Below are positions 7,977 through 17,750 of a stretch of DNA of 64,000 nucleotides, piece after piece; positions within the stretch are counted from its first letter, which is position 1; each line of letters begins with the position of its first letter. The notes under the pieces are model-generated. The model saw nothing but the letters and a program-made list of their open reading frames with translations, was not told the DNA's origin and did not search any database. Source of the stretch: Chitiniphilus purpureus. GTDB lineage: Bacteria; Pseudomonadota; Gammaproteobacteria; Burkholderiales; Chitinibacteraceae. The DNA lies in NCBI RefSeq assembly GCF_025642115.1, contig NZ_CP106753.1, positions 3,473,501 to 3,537,500 of the forward strand, in the 5' to 3' direction. The translations under genes and the position numbers were made by a program.

Positions 7977-9416
7977 CTACCCCGCGGTGCCGCCCACGGT
8001 CAGCCCGCCATCGATGCGCATCGTCGGCTGGCCCACGCCGACCGGCACGCTCTGGCCATCCTTGCCGCAGGTGCCGACGCCCGGGTCGAGCGACAGATCG
8101 TTGCCGATCATCGATACGCGGGTCAGCACATCCGGGCCGTTGCCGATCAGGGTGGCGCCCTTGACCGGATACTGCAGCTTGCCATCCTTCACCCACCACG
8201 CCTCGGCAGCGGAGAACACGAATTTGCCGCTGGTGATGTCCACCTGGCCGCCACCGAAGTTGACGGCGTACAGCCCCTCCTTCACCGAGGCGAGAATCTC
8301 GTCCGGGTCATGGTTGCCCGCCGGCATGATGGTATTGGTCATGCGCGGCATCGGCAGGTGGGCATAGGATTCGCGCCGCCCGTTGCCGGTGACGGGCATC
8401 CCCATCAGCCGCGCGTTCAGGTTGTCCTGGATGTAGCCGCGCAGGATGCCGTCCTCGATCAGCACGGTGCGCTGCGTGGGATTGCCTTCGTCGTCGATGT
8501 TGAGCGACCCACGCCGGTCGGGGATGGTGCCGTCGTCGATCACCGTCACCCCTGGTGCGGCCACGCGCTCACCGATGCGGCCGGAGAAGGCGGAGCTGCC
8601 CTTGCGGTTGAAGTCACCCTCCAGCCCGTGGCCGATGGCTTCGTGCAACAAAATGCCCGGCCAGCCGTTGCCCAGCACCACGGTCATCTCCCCGGCCGGT
8701 GCCTGACGGGCACTCAGGTTGAGCACCGCCTGCGCCACCGCCTTCTGCGCATAGTCGGTGATCAACGCATCGCTGAAGTAACGGTAGTCATAGCGTCCGC
8801 CGCCGCCGGCACTGCCCTGCTCGCGCCGGCCGTTCTCCTCGACGATGACCTGCACCGACAGGCGCACCAGCGGGCGCACATCCGCCGCGCGATGGCCGTC
8901 GTGCCGCGCCACGAACACCACCTCGTACTCCGAGGCCAGGCTCGCCATCACCTGCACCACCCTGGGATCGAGGCTGCGCGCGACGGCTTCGACCCGTTCG
9001 AGCAATGCGACCTTGCCCGCCTCGTTCAGGCTGGCAAGCGGGTCCACCGGCTGATAGAGCTGGTGTCCGGCCACCTCGCGGCGTAACGCGGCCGTGCCGC
9101 TGCCGCCTTGGCGCCCGATCGCGCGGGTCGCCCGCGCCGCTTCAAGCAGCGGATCGAGCCGGATATCGTCCGAATAGGCAAAGGCGGTCTTCTCACCCGC
9201 AACCGCGCGCACACCGACGCCCTGGTCGATGGCGAAACTGCCGGATTTGACGATGCCTTCATCCAGGCTCCACGCCTCGGAGCGGCTGTACTGGAAATAC
9301 AGGTCGGCATAGTCAAGATCATGCGCATTCAGCTCGCCGAACACGCGGGTGAGCGAGGCTTCGGTCAGGTTGGCCGGGGCAAGCAGGATCTGTTCGGCGG
9401 TCGCAAGAGCATTCAT
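7977..9416 (-). CDS. tldD: Metalloprotease TldD
   Basis: A 479-residue protein from the ATG at 9416; the extra upstream frame to 9482 is not family-like. It has [26 protein letters not shown] at the N-terminus and the zinc-protease motif [11 protein letters not shown] in the middle, followed by SAFSGRIGE and the C-terminal [10 protein letters not shown]...[17 protein letters not shown]. TldD pairs with TldE/PmbA and digests unfolded peptides such as microcin B17 precursor and CcdA. pmbA is not in the window. The order tldD, nitrilase-like, yhdP, glnE is a common betaproteobacterial neighbourhood, all transcribed away from glnE. Confidence 0.93.
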   Translation of the reverse strand: MNALATAEQILLAPANLTEASLTRVFGELNAHDLDYADLYFQYSRSEAWSLDEGIVKSGSFAIDQGVGVRAVAGEKTAFAYSDDIRLDPLLEAARATRAIGRQGGSGTAALRREVAGHQLYQPVDPLASLNEAGKVALLERVEAVARSLDPRVVQVMASLASEYEVVFVARHDGHRAADVRPLVRLSVQVIVEENGRREQGSAGGGGRYDYRYFSDALITDYAQKAVAQAVLNLSARQAPAGEMTVVLGNGWPGILLHEAIGHGLEGDFNRKGSSAFSGRIGERVAAPGVTVIDDGTIPDRRGSLNIDDEGNPTQRTVLIEDGILRGYIQDNLNARLMGMPVTGNGRRESYAHLPMPRMTNTIMPAGNHDPDEILASVKEGLYAVNFGGGQVDITSGKFVFSAAEAWWVKDGKLQYPVKGATLIGNGPDVLTRVSMIGNDLSLDPGVGTCGKDGQSVPVGVGQPTMRIDGGLTVGGTAG

Positions 9417-9580
9417 TCGATCAAGGCACTTTGAGTTCGGTTGGTCACAGGCCACAGTGCCAGCACATGGGAAGCTTGGCAAGGCCGCAGGCGGCGTCCG
9501 GGCCGATGATTCCGTTCAGTGCGGCCGTGGCATGACAGCGCCGGCCCAGCCCCGCGCGGGGCCGGCGGCCGAGGACCACA

Positions 9581-10387
9581 TCATACTGTCAGGCAGCGGT
9601 GCGCAAGCGCCGGCAGCACCCGGCGGACCCGTTCGAGCTGGGTGGACTTGAGCGGGGCAAGCGCCAAGCCCGGCCCCTGCGGCAGGCAATCGAGCACCTG
9701 CCCCCACGGGTCGGCGATCAGGCTGTGGCCAAAGGTTTCGCGCCCGGTGGGATGGCGGCCGCCCTGCCCGGCAGCGATCATGAAGCACTGGTTTTCGATG
9801 GCGCGCGCGCGCAGCAGCACTTCCCAGTGCGCCTCGCCGGTGGTCGCGGTGAACGCAGCGGGTACCACCCATGCATCGGCCGCCTCGCGCCGGAACAGCT
9901 CGGGGAAGCGCAGGTCGTAGCACACCGCAAGGCCGATGCGCCCGAACGGCGTATCGAAGGCCACCGGCGTCTCACCCGGCTCGATGGTATCGCGCTCGGC
10001 GTAACGCTCCGTGCCGTTGTCAAAACCGAACAGGTGGATCTTGTCGTAGCGGGCCACGCATTGCCCATCAGGGTCGAAGGCGAGGCAGGTGTTGCGGACC
10101 CGGGCCACGTCGGCGCCGGCCAATGGGATCGTGCCGCCCACCAGCCAGATGCGGTGGCGTGCGGCAAGCGAGGCCAGGAATGTCTGCAGCGGCCCATTGC
10201 CGAACGGTTCGCGTACCGCAAGCTTGTCGGTGTCGCGCGCTCCCATGATGGCGAAATATTCCGGCAGTGCCACCAGCTGCGCTCCTTGCGCGGCAGCCTG
10301 CGCTATCAGGCCGGCGGCGACGGCAAGGTTGTCCGCCACCGTCGGGGTGGAGATCATCTGGATGGCTGCGGCGGTGAAAGTCTGCAT
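9581..10387 (-). CDS. Nitrilase-superfamily carbon-nitrogen hydrolase (Nit1-like amidase)
   Basis: A 268-residue hydrolase with the full catalytic triad in context: Glu in VALPEYFA, Lys in RYDKIHLFGFD and the nucleophilic Cys in LAVCYDLRFPELFR. The closest functional group is the Nit1/NitB branch that hydrolyses deaminated glutathione, a metabolite-repair enzyme; that substrate is inferred from family resemblance. It sits 36 nt downstream of the yhdP stop in the same orientation and precedes tldD, a conserved betaproteobacterial gene order. Confidence 0.87.
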   Translation of the reverse strand: MQTFTAAAIQMISTPTVADNLAVAAGLIAQAAAQGAQLVALPEYFAIMGARDTDKLAVREPFGNGPLQTFLASLAARHRIWLVGGTIPLAGADVARVRNTCLAFDPDGQCVARYDKIHLFGFDNGTERYAERDTIEPGETPVAFDTPFGRIGLAVCYDLRFPELFRREAADAWVVPAAFTATTGEAHWEVLLRARAIENQCFMIAAGQGGRHPTGRETFGHSLIADPWGQVLDCLPQGPGLALAPLKSTQLERVRRVLPALAHRCLTV

Positions 10388-10422
10388 CGTGTCGGGTTCC
10401 TGCGTTGAAAACGGATCGGCGT

Positions 10423-13400
10423 TCAGCGCCGCTGCTGCAGTTGGTCCAGGCGCGCCTGCTCGTTGCCGATCAACCGACGCACCACCGGATCGCGCATCGC
10501 GCCGCTGATCTGATATTCATAGGCGACAAACTGGCCCAGTGGGTCCTTCAGCGCCCGCTGCAGCAGGAATGCGGCCAACCCCGCCAACGGATTCACAAGC
10601 CCCGCGGCGACCGCGACGGTATCGCCGACCACCGGCACGATGCGCACCCGCAGGTCCTGGGTGCCGGCGACGAAATTGGCTTCGCCGCGGAACAGCACCT
10701 GCGCCGCCGGACCGGCGATGACGAGGTCGTCGGTGCGGGCAATGCCGCGCTCGACGATGGCAGCACCCTCGATCGAATCGAATTCGAAGCCTTCCGAGAA
10801 CACATCGCGAAAATCGAGCTTCACGCGCCGTGTCAACGACTGCAGGCTCAGAATGGACAGCAGCCGCGCCGCACCGGGGTCGATCCTGGCAAACTGGCCC
10901 GCTCCCAGCGCCAATGCCAGCGAGCCTTGCATGCTGTCGAAATCCGGCCGGTGCGGTACGCCGTCCCAGGCCACTTCCCCGGAGAACGTGCCGGCCGCGC
11001 GGCGCAGGGTGTCGGGATAGCCCACCCGCCCCAAGAGCTTGCCGAAATCGCCGCTCTTGAGCGCAAACCTGGCCGAGACGCGCGAGCGCCCCTGCTGGCG
11101 CCGCCACACTCCGTTCATCTTCAGCTCGGCCTCGTCGTTGCCCAGCACCACGTCGTTGAAGCGCCAGCTCTCGCCTTGCGGCACCGCGGTCAGCGCCAGC
11201 CGCCCCAGCTCGCGCCCGTGCAGGCTGAATGCATCGACCGCGAGCTTGATGGCAGGCCAATCGGCGTTGCCGGCGGAATGCGTACCGGCCACCGGCCGGC
11301 CCACGGCGCCCGTGCCGGCATCAGGCAGCGGCAGCGCCAGCCGGGCAAGCTGCAGCGCCAGCAACGGGTCGGCACCATCGCGCCAGCTGAACTGGCCGCT
11401 GGCCTCGCGGCTGTCCACGCTGCCGCGCCAGCTGTCGGCGCTCCGCTGCGCTGTCAGCCGCACATCGCGCAGCTGCAGCCCCTCGACGCGCACCCGGTCG
11501 AATCCCAGCTGCACCGCGCCCAGCCCGTCGCCCTGCCGCCCGGGCGCCTCCAGCAGCGCCAGCCAGCCGTCCAGGTCGATCGTGTCCCAACCGCCTGTCA
11601 ACGCCCATCCCGGTGCACCGGTCAGGCGTGGCGGCTGCTCCCCCAGGGCCAGCACGCCGGACGACGGCCGGCCCGGCACCTGCGACGCGGCACCCTGCAA
11701 CAGCTTGCCGTAGCCGAAGCCATAGCGGATGCCATCACCGCGGTCAGCAATCTCCAACCGGAATGGACGAATCTCGCCGGGCGCCTTGCCCAAGGGGGCC
11801 GGCAGGTTGATGCGGGCCGCGGCCAGTGGTGATTCCAGTGTGAAGTGGTAGCCGCCGCGCTGGGTCGTGAGCCGGACCTGATAGTCGACAAGGCCGGCCA
11901 GCCGCTCCGGTTCGGGCAGGCCGTAGCGCGTGGCCGCGTCGCGCAGGCGCGCCTGGCCGTTCAGCTGCAGCAGGAACTCGCCCGGCGGGGACGTGGCGCC
12001 GGCGAAGCGGCTGGTGCCGCCCAGCACCTGCGCCTGCCCATCCTGCAGCGCAAGGCCCTGCTCGGAAAAGGTCAGCCGGCCGGCCGCCGCCTGCAGCAGC
12101 GGGACCGCACCGCCGAAGTCCAGCGTATTGCCATCGAAGCGGTATTCACCACCGACCCGGGTGTGCGCCGCATCGTGCAGCGGGATGTCCAGCTTGAGCG
12201 TGAGGCTGCCCCGCCCTTGTGCCTTCAGTCCATCGATATACGCCGCCGTGGTCCCACGCAGTGGCGATTGGCGCAGAAAGGCCAGGAAGTCCGCCGTGGC
12301 CGATTCGGTCCTGCCATCCACCAGCAGGTGCGGCGTGGGCGAGGCCAGATTGGGCACCCACACGCGGGTCTGGCCGACCTCGGCCGACAGGATGCGCGCC
12401 TGTCGTGCCCGGATATCCATCTGCTGCCCGCGGAAATCCAATTCGCCGTCGATGCCGGTGAGTTCGGGCCAGCCCGGCGCGTAGGCCATCCGCACATCGC
12501 GCACCTTGGTATGGAAGCGGAAGCGTCCGCCGCGATCGCCGGCAAACGGAAATTGCGCCAGCGGTCCGGATACCTCGATCCGCCCGGCGTACGCCTCACC
12601 TTCGCGCAGCGCATTCGCCAGCCAGGCACGGGTCGGCGCGCCGGCCGCAAGCGGCAGGTAGGCGTGCACGCGTGCCGCGCTCAGGCGCGCGATCCGGCCT
12701 GACAGCGCCAGCGTACCCAGGCCGCTGCGCGGATGGCGGTAGCGGGCGTCCGCCGTCAGTTCCAGGTCGGTATTGCCCAACTGCAGCCGATCGAGCATCA
12801 CGTTCCAGGCCTGCCCGTCGCGCTGCCAGCGTCCACCCAGCTCGAACCGGCCAAACTGCAACGTTTCGGCGAAAAGCCGCGGAACCGCGACCGCCAGCGC
12901 GCTGCTGCGCGCCACGAGGCTGCCGCCGTCCTGGTCGAAGCGGGCGGTCAGGTCCGCCCTCCCCAACCGTGGCAGCGTCTCGCCCCAGGACAGCGCAGCC
13001 TCTTCCAGCACCACTTCGCCGCGGTAGCGCTGCAGCGAAGGCAGCCAGTGCAACTGTGCTTCGCGCACCTGGCCGGCGAGCCGCAGCGGTCGTATCCGTG
13101 CCTGCCATGGCTGCGGCAACCACGCGCGATAGGCCGCCAGCCCCGCCAGCTGCACCCGGCTCACCGCCAAGGCGACGCTGCCGTCGGCACGCCGCGTATA
13201 GTCGACCCGGCAATCCCGGCATAGCGCGCCGTTGGCGCCATCGATCCGCGCCGCCGCCAGCTTGAAGGTCTCATCGTGCTCGCCGCGGCGCCAATCGAGC
13301 GTGCCGTCGAAGCGCGGCAGGCTGAAGCTGCGTCCGCTGCCGGCGAGGCTGAGACCGGCCACGCGCAATGTGGCGGTCACGTCACTGATCCGCTCCTCTT

Positions 13401-14265
13401 CGAAAGCCAGGCGCAGGTTGCCGCCGACGCGGCCTTGCAACCCCGGCAGGCGCTCAAGGTGGCGCAGCCAGTCGGCCTGCAGCACCTCAAGCGCCAACCG
13501 CGGCAATGCAACGCGCACCTCACCCTGCCATTGCCGCCAATGCTGCAGCGTATCGCCGCGCCAATGGCCTTCGATGCGCACCGGATCGGCCAGCACCCGG
13601 GGCGGGGTGAACGACAGGGTGAAGCGATGCGCGCCGAACCGGCGCTGCACGGCCAGCGTCACGTCGCGCAGCATATGCGGGGGGGCGGACCGGGATTCGT
13701 CGACCAGCCGCAATTGTCCACCGCGGATGGACAGACTGTGCTGGGCCAGCAGCCAGTCGGCAAAACGCGTGTCCCCAGTCGCGGCCTTGGGGTCCAGCCG
13801 CAGGCCCGCCACGTGCCAGACGCCGGCCCGGTCGCGCCTTACCGTCAGGTCCGGCACTTGCAACGCCATGCGGTGGAAACGCAGTTCGCCCACCAGCAGC
13901 GACCACCAGGACAGCGCGGCATCGAGCCGCGACACCCGCAGTGCCGCCTTGCCATCGTCGCCATACAGTGTGACCCCCTGGATCTGCAGATGCGGGCGTG
14001 GGCCACGCCAGCCGCCGACCAGCCGGGCCACCTCGGCACGGTTGCCCGTCACCTGGGCCAGCATGCCGGCCACCGTCGGCCGATACTGGTCCAGCCGCGG
14101 CACCAGGTAGTACTGCCATGCAAGCGCAGCCAGCGCCAGCAGCAGCAGCAACAGCGCCAGCAGCAGACGCAGCCAACGCCAGCCCCGGCGCAACAGCGCA
14201 CTGCCGCGCCGTTGCGACGCAGCCCAGGCCGCTGCCGGCCAGGAAATGGGGAGAAGACGTGGCAT
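10423..14265 (-). CDS. yhdP: YhdP-family AsmA-like envelope protein
   Basis: A 1280-residue protein, close to the usual YhdP length. It begins with a cytoplasmic basic stretch and one TM helix (about residues 30-50, Leu/Ala-rich), then a very long beta-rich periplasmic body and the C-terminal block RDVFSEGFEFDSIEG...VVGDTVAVAAGLVNPLAGLAAFLLQ, typical of the DUF3971/AsmA2 end of YhdP. YhdP, TamB and YdbH act as bridge-like carriers moving phospholipids from inner to outer membrane. It is divergent from glnE and is the first gene of the yhdP-nit-tldD train. Confidence 0.9.
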   Translation of the reverse strand: MPRLLPISWPAAAWAASQRRGSALLRRGWRWLRLLLALLLLLLALAALAWQYYLVPRLDQYRPTVAGMLAQVTGNRAEVARLVGGWRGPRPHLQIQGVTLYGDDGKAALRVSRLDAALSWWSLLVGELRFHRMALQVPDLTVRRDRAGVWHVAGLRLDPKAATGDTRFADWLLAQHSLSIRGGQLRLVDESRSAPPHMLRDVTLAVQRRFGAHRFTLSFTPPRVLADPVRIEGHWRGDTLQHWRQWQGEVRVALPRLALEVLQADWLRHLERLPGLQGRVGGNLRLAFEEERISDVTATLRVAGLSLAGSGRSFSLPRFDGTLDWRRGEHDETFKLAAARIDGANGALCRDCRVDYTRRADGSVALAVSRVQLAGLAAYRAWLPQPWQARIRPLRLAGQVREAQLHWLPSLQRYRGEVVLEEAALSWGETLPRLGRADLTARFDQDGGSLVARSSALAVAVPRLFAETLQFGRFELGGRWQRDGQAWNVMLDRLQLGNTDLELTADARYRHPRSGLGTLALSGRIARLSAARVHAYLPLAAGAPTRAWLANALREGEAYAGRIEVSGPLAQFPFAGDRGGRFRFHTKVRDVRMAYAPGWPELTGIDGELDFRGQQMDIRARQARILSAEVGQTRVWVPNLASPTPHLLVDGRTESATADFLAFLRQSPLRGTTAAYIDGLKAQGRGSLTLKLDIPLHDAAHTRVGGEYRFDGNTLDFGGAVPLLQAAAGRLTFSEQGLALQDGQAQVLGGTSRFAGATSPPGEFLLQLNGQARLRDAATRYGLPEPERLAGLVDYQVRLTTQRGGYHFTLESPLAAARINLPAPLGKAPGEIRPFRLEIADRGDGIRYGFGYGKLLQGAASQVPGRPSSGVLALGEQPPRLTGAPGWALTGGWDTIDLDGWLALLEAPGRQGDGLGAVQLGFDRVRVEGLQLRDVRLTAQRSADSWRGSVDSREASGQFSWRDGADPLLALQLARLALPLPDAGTGAVGRPVAGTHSAGNADWPAIKLAVDAFSLHGRELGRLALTAVPQGESWRFNDVVLGNDEAELKMNGVWRRQQGRSRVSARFALKSGDFGKLLGRVGYPDTLRRAAGTFSGEVAWDGVPHRPDFDSMQGSLALALGAGQFARIDPGAARLLSILSLQSLTRRVKLDFRDVFSEGFEFDSIEGAAIVERGIARTDDLVIAGPAAQVLFRGEANFVAGTQDLRVRIVPVVGDTVAVAAGLVNPLAGLAAFLLQRALKDPLGQFVAYEYQISGAMRDPVVRRLIGNEQARLDQLQQRR

Positions 14266-14393
14266 GCCTGCCCTGCTGGAACGAGGAAGAACGCACCGAA
14301 GCGGCGGAGCTGTGCTAGCGTCTGGATCATCCGCCAGGACACGCCCCGGCCACGGCGCCGGAACAAGCCTTACATTCTAACTGCAATCATCCG

Positions 14394-17081
14394 ATGACCA
14401 TGCACGATGCTGTGACCCATCCCACGCTGGCGCCCGGGCTTGCGCACAGCCGCTTTCTCGCGCGGCTGTTCCAACGCGATCCGCAACTGGCCGACCGCAC
14501 CGCGCAGCAGTTGGACACGCCGTTCGACATCGCGCAGATGCAGGCGTTGCTGGCAACGCCGGCAGACGACGAAGCCGCTTTCAAGCGCCAGTTGCGCCAA
14601 TTGCGCCAGGCGGTGATGGCGCGGCTGATCGCACGTGAGCTGGCCGGGCTGTCCGACCTGGACGAGGCCCTGGCCACGGTGAGCGCACTTGCCGATCTGA
14701 CCGTGCGCAAGGCGCTGGACTGGGCGGTGCACCACGAAATGCGCCATGGCCGTCCGATCGGCGCGGAGTCGGGCCGCGAGCAGGCATTGATCGTGGTCGG
14801 CATGGGCAAACTGGGTGGCAGCGAGCTGAACGTGTCCTCCGACATCGACCTGATCTTTGTCTACGACGAGGCAGGTGAAACCGACGGCGAGCGCCGGATC
14901 GGCAACCAGGAATACTTCACGCTGATCGGCAAGAAGCTGATCCATCTGCTCGCCGATCCGACCGAGGACGGCTTTGCCTTCCGCGTCGACATGCGCCTGC
15001 GCCCATTCGGCGACGCCGGTGCGCTGGTATCAAGCTTCGCGGCGCTCGAAAATTACCTGCTCACCCAAGGCCGGGAATGGGAACGCTACGCCTGGATCAA
15101 GGGACGCGCCCTCACCGGCGACGATCAGGGGTTGATGCAGCTGATCACGCCCTTTGTCTACCGCAAATACCTGGACTACGGCGCCTACGCCTCGATGCGG
15201 GAGCTGCACAGCCAGATCCGGCGCGAGGTCGCCCGGCGCGACATGGCGGACAACATCAAGCTCGGGCCCGGCGGCATCCGCGAGATCGAATTCATCGGCC
15301 AGGTGTTCCAGCTGATCCGCGGCGGCCGGGTCAAGAGCCTGCGTGAACGCGGCACCCGCAGCACGCTGCGTGAACTGGCGGCACTCAAGCTGCTGCCGGA
15401 CGACGCGGTGGCGGAGCTCCTGACGGCGTACACCTTCCTGCGCAATCTGGAACATCGGCTGATGTACATCGACGACGCGCAGACCCAGATGCTGCCCGCC
15501 GGCGCCGAGGACAGGCAGCGCATCGCGGCCAGCATGGGCTTTAGCGACTGGGCCGCGTTCTGCGAGGCGCTGGAGCGACACCGCGCAGCAGTGACCCGGC
15601 ATTTCGAACAGGTGTTCGTGCTGCCGGACGGCCAGGACCAGAACCATCCGCATGCACCGCTGTGGCGCGATGCGCACAACGGCGAGAGCACCGCCCAGGG
15701 GCTGGCCCGGCTGGGCTATGCCGACGCCGCCGAGATCCAGCGTCGGCTGGCGCTGTTCCGCGGCAGCAGCCGCTACCAGCAGTTGAGCGAACGCAGCCAG
15801 CGCCGGCTCGACGCCGTGCTGCCGCCGCTGATCGAAGTGGCCGCCGGCCATCCCAATCCGGACGCGACGCTGATCCGCATCCTGGATCTGCTCGAACATA
15901 TCGGCCGGCGCGAATCGTATCTGGCGCTGCTGGCCGAACACCCGCAGACGCTCAAGCGGCTGGCGAGCCTGTACAGCGCCAGCCCCTGGGTCTCGGAATA
16001 CCTGACCCGCCACCCCATCCTGCTCGACGAACTGCTCGATTCGCGCCTCCTTTATCAGGAGCCGGACTGGCACGCCGCCGCCGACGCGCTGCGGCGCGAG
16101 CTCGCCGAGCTGGACGGCGACGTGGAAGCCAAGATGGACCTGCTGCGGCATTTCCAGCATACCCAGGTGTTCCGCCTCGTCGCGCAGGACATCGCCGGAC
16201 TGCTGCCACTGGAGCGCCTGTCCGACCACCTCTCCGATCTGGCCGACCTGATCCTGGCGGCGGTGATGGACGAAGCCTGGCGCGACCTGGCGCGGCGGCA
16301 CACGGATACGCCCGCCTTTACTGCGATCGGCTATGGCAAGCTGGGCGGCAAGGAACTGGGGTATGCCTCCGACCTCGATCTGGTGTTCGTCTACGACGAT
16401 GCGCATCCGGAAGCGGCGGAGACCTATGCGCGTTACGCCAAGAAGATCGTCAACTGGCTGAGCACCCCGACGGCGGCAGGTACGCTGTATGACATCGACC
16501 TGCGGCTGCGCCCCAACGGCAGTTCGGGGCTGCTGGTCTCGACGCTGGAGGCGTTCGAGCAGTATCAGTGCGAAGCGGCCTGGGTCTGGGAGCACCAGGC
16601 GCTGACCCGGGCCCGCTTCGTTGCCGGCGATCCGCAGATCGGCCGCAGCTTCGAGGCGGTGCGCTGCGCCGTGCTGCGCCGCGCACGCGCGCTGCCGCAG
16701 CTGGCAGCCGAGGTGATCGCGATGCGCGAGCGCATGCTGGAGACGCACCCGGCGCGTGCCGGCGATGTCAAATACTGCCGCGGCGGCATCGTCGACGTGG
16801 AATTCATCGTGCAGTACCTGGTGCTGGGCTATGCCCACGCGCACGTCGACCTGACCGCCAACCGCGGCAACATCGCGCTGCTGGGTACCGCAGCGGCGCA
16901 CGGCCTGATCGATCCGGAGCTTGCCGGGAGCGCCCGCGACACCTACCGCGCGCTGCGCCGGCTGCAGCACACCAGCCGGCTGTCCGGCGACACGCTGGCC
17001 CCGGAGGCGCTTGCGCCCCTGGCGTCGGGCCTGGCCAGCGTACGTGCGCTGTGGCAGGCATTGCTTGGCGAAGTGATCTAG
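14394..17081 (+). CDS. glnE: Bifunctional glutamine synthetase adenylyltransferase/adenylyl-removing enzyme
   Basis: An 895-residue protein with the two nucleotidyltransferase halves expected of GlnE. The adenylyl-removase half has GMGKLGGSELNVSSDIDLIFVY (about residue 140), and the adenylyltransferase half has GYGKLGGKELGYASDLDLVFVY (about residue 645). Each is followed by an all-helical domain (the first with LGPGGIREIEFIGQ, the second with CRGGIVDVEFIVQY). It adds and removes AMP on glutamine synthetase in response to PII/PII-UMP. It is a monocistronic unit divergent from yhdP, with a hairpin terminator downstream. Confidence 0.95.
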   Translation: MTMHDAVTHPTLAPGLAHSRFLARLFQRDPQLADRTAQQLDTPFDIAQMQALLATPADDEAAFKRQLRQLRQAVMARLIARELAGLSDLDEALATVSALADLTVRKALDWAVHHEMRHGRPIGAESGREQALIVVGMGKLGGSELNVSSDIDLIFVYDEAGETDGERRIGNQEYFTLIGKKLIHLLADPTEDGFAFRVDMRLRPFGDAGALVSSFAALENYLLTQGREWERYAWIKGRALTGDDQGLMQLITPFVYRKYLDYGAYASMRELHSQIRREVARRDMADNIKLGPGGIREIEFIGQVFQLIRGGRVKSLRERGTRSTLRELAALKLLPDDAVAELLTAYTFLRNLEHRLMYIDDAQTQMLPAGAEDRQRIAASMGFSDWAAFCEALERHRAAVTRHFEQVFVLPDGQDQNHPHAPLWRDAHNGESTAQGLARLGYADAAEIQRRLALFRGSSRYQQLSERSQRRLDAVLPPLIEVAAGHPNPDATLIRILDLLEHIGRRESYLALLAEHPQTLKRLASLYSASPWVSEYLTRHPILLDELLDSRLLYQEPDWHAAADALRRELAELDGDVEAKMDLLRHFQHTQVFRLVAQDIAGLLPLERLSDHLSDLADLILAAVMDEAWRDLARRHTDTPAFTAIGYGKLGGKELGYASDLDLVFVYDDAHPEAAETYARYAKKIVNWLSTPTAAGTLYDIDLRLRPNGSSGLLVSTLEAFEQYQCEAAWVWEHQALTRARFVAGDPQIGRSFEAVRCAVLRRARALPQLAAEVIAMRERMLETHPARAGDVKYCRGGIVDVEFIVQYLVLGYAHAHVDLTANRGNIALLGTAAAHGLIDPELAGSARDTYRALRRLQHTSRLSGDTLAPEALAPLASGLASVRALWQALLGEVI

Positions 17082-17109
17082 GCCGGCAGCCCCCTGGCCA
17101 GCCATGCAA

Positions 17110-17134
17110 AAGGCCCGGGTTCAACCCGGGCCTT
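17110..17134. terminator. Hairpin after glnE
   Basis: An 11-bp perfect stem (17110-17120 / 17124-17134) with a 3-nt loop lies 28 nt after the glnE stop and ahead of the convergent gene ending at 17165. The arms begin with AA and end with TT, but no long T-run follows, so it may act as a weak bidirectional terminator. Confidence 0.6.
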
Positions 17135-17164
17135 GGCTGCACGATGTGTCACGGCGGCGGCGCG

Positions 17165-17647
17165 CTATTCACCGGGAAACTTGCAGAACTCGACGCCGAC
17201 GGCACCGTCGGGCAGGTAGCGGCTCAGCCAGGTCATTTCCAGCTTGATATGGTCGACCAGTGCGACCACATGCCGCGTATCGGTATTGCTGGCAAACCAC
17301 ATTTCCTTACGCCATACCGTGCCTTCACCGGGCGCCTGCGTCCCTGGCGTCATTTCGTCCTGCGACGGTGTGCTGCGGCCATAGCCGATCACCGACAGCA
17401 GATCGCCAAGCTCGTCCGCGGCATGCGCCACCTCGACCACAAAGGCGATCATGCTCGGCGAGAGCTGCTGCATATTGACGTAGGCGCGGGTGTGCAGGCC
17501 ATGGCGGCGGGCGAGTTCGGTCAGGCAATGGGGACAGGGGAAGGCGGCGCGGATCAGGAAAGCTTCATGCTGCTCGAAGGCAGGCGGCATGTCGGACAGG
17601 GAATGTCCACAGCGGTGAGACAGGATATTGCTGCCAAGCCTATCCAT
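17165..17647 (-). CDS. Uncharacterised 160-residue protein
   Basis: Not recognised. The start is the ATG at 17647, giving MDRLGSNILSHRCGH. Near the N-terminus it has His/Cys spacing (HRCGHS, then FPCPHCL about 30 residues later) that could hold a metal but is not a standard zinc ribbon. The rest is mixed: MIAFVVEVAHAADELGDLLSVIGYGR, then WRKEMWFASNTDTRHVVALVDHIKLEMTWLSRYLPDG. There is no signal peptide or TM helix. It lies between the glnE terminator and the aspS terminator as a stand-alone minus-strand gene. Codon and base use match the neighbours, which supports a real gene. Confidence 0.65.
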   Translation of the reverse strand: MDRLGSNILSHRCGHSLSDMPPAFEQHEAFLIRAAFPCPHCLTELARRHGLHTRAYVNMQQLSPSMIAFVVEVAHAADELGDLLSVIGYGRSTPSQDEMTPGTQAPGEGTVWRKEMWFASNTDTRHVVALVDHIKLEMTWLSRYLPDGAVGVEFCKFPGE

Positions 17648-17690
17648 GATGAAGCCCCGGGTGTTGGATAGACACCATTTTACACACACA

Positions 17691-17725
17691 GACAGAAAAA
17701 GAAAAAGACGGCAAAAGCCGTCTTT
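17691..17725 (-). terminator. Rho-independent terminator of the aspS unit
   Basis: A 9-bp stem (17704-17712 / 17717-17725) with an AAAA loop, followed in the minus direction by a long T-rich run (complement of 17691-17706). It lies 26 nt downstream of the aspS stop and ends the fmdB-DUF502-aspS unit. Confidence 0.85.
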
Positions 17726-17750
17726 CTCCTGGCTGTGGCGCCGCCCGCTT

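Noticed and set aside
9548..9562. GC palindrome after the nitrilase-like gene as a terminator
   Set aside because: The stem is short and wholly G/C with no T-run on either strand; it is not convincing in DNA of this composition.
15030..17105. 691-codon minus-strand frame over glnE
   Set aside because: A shadow of glnE; both GlnE nucleotidyltransferase motifs are on the plus strand.
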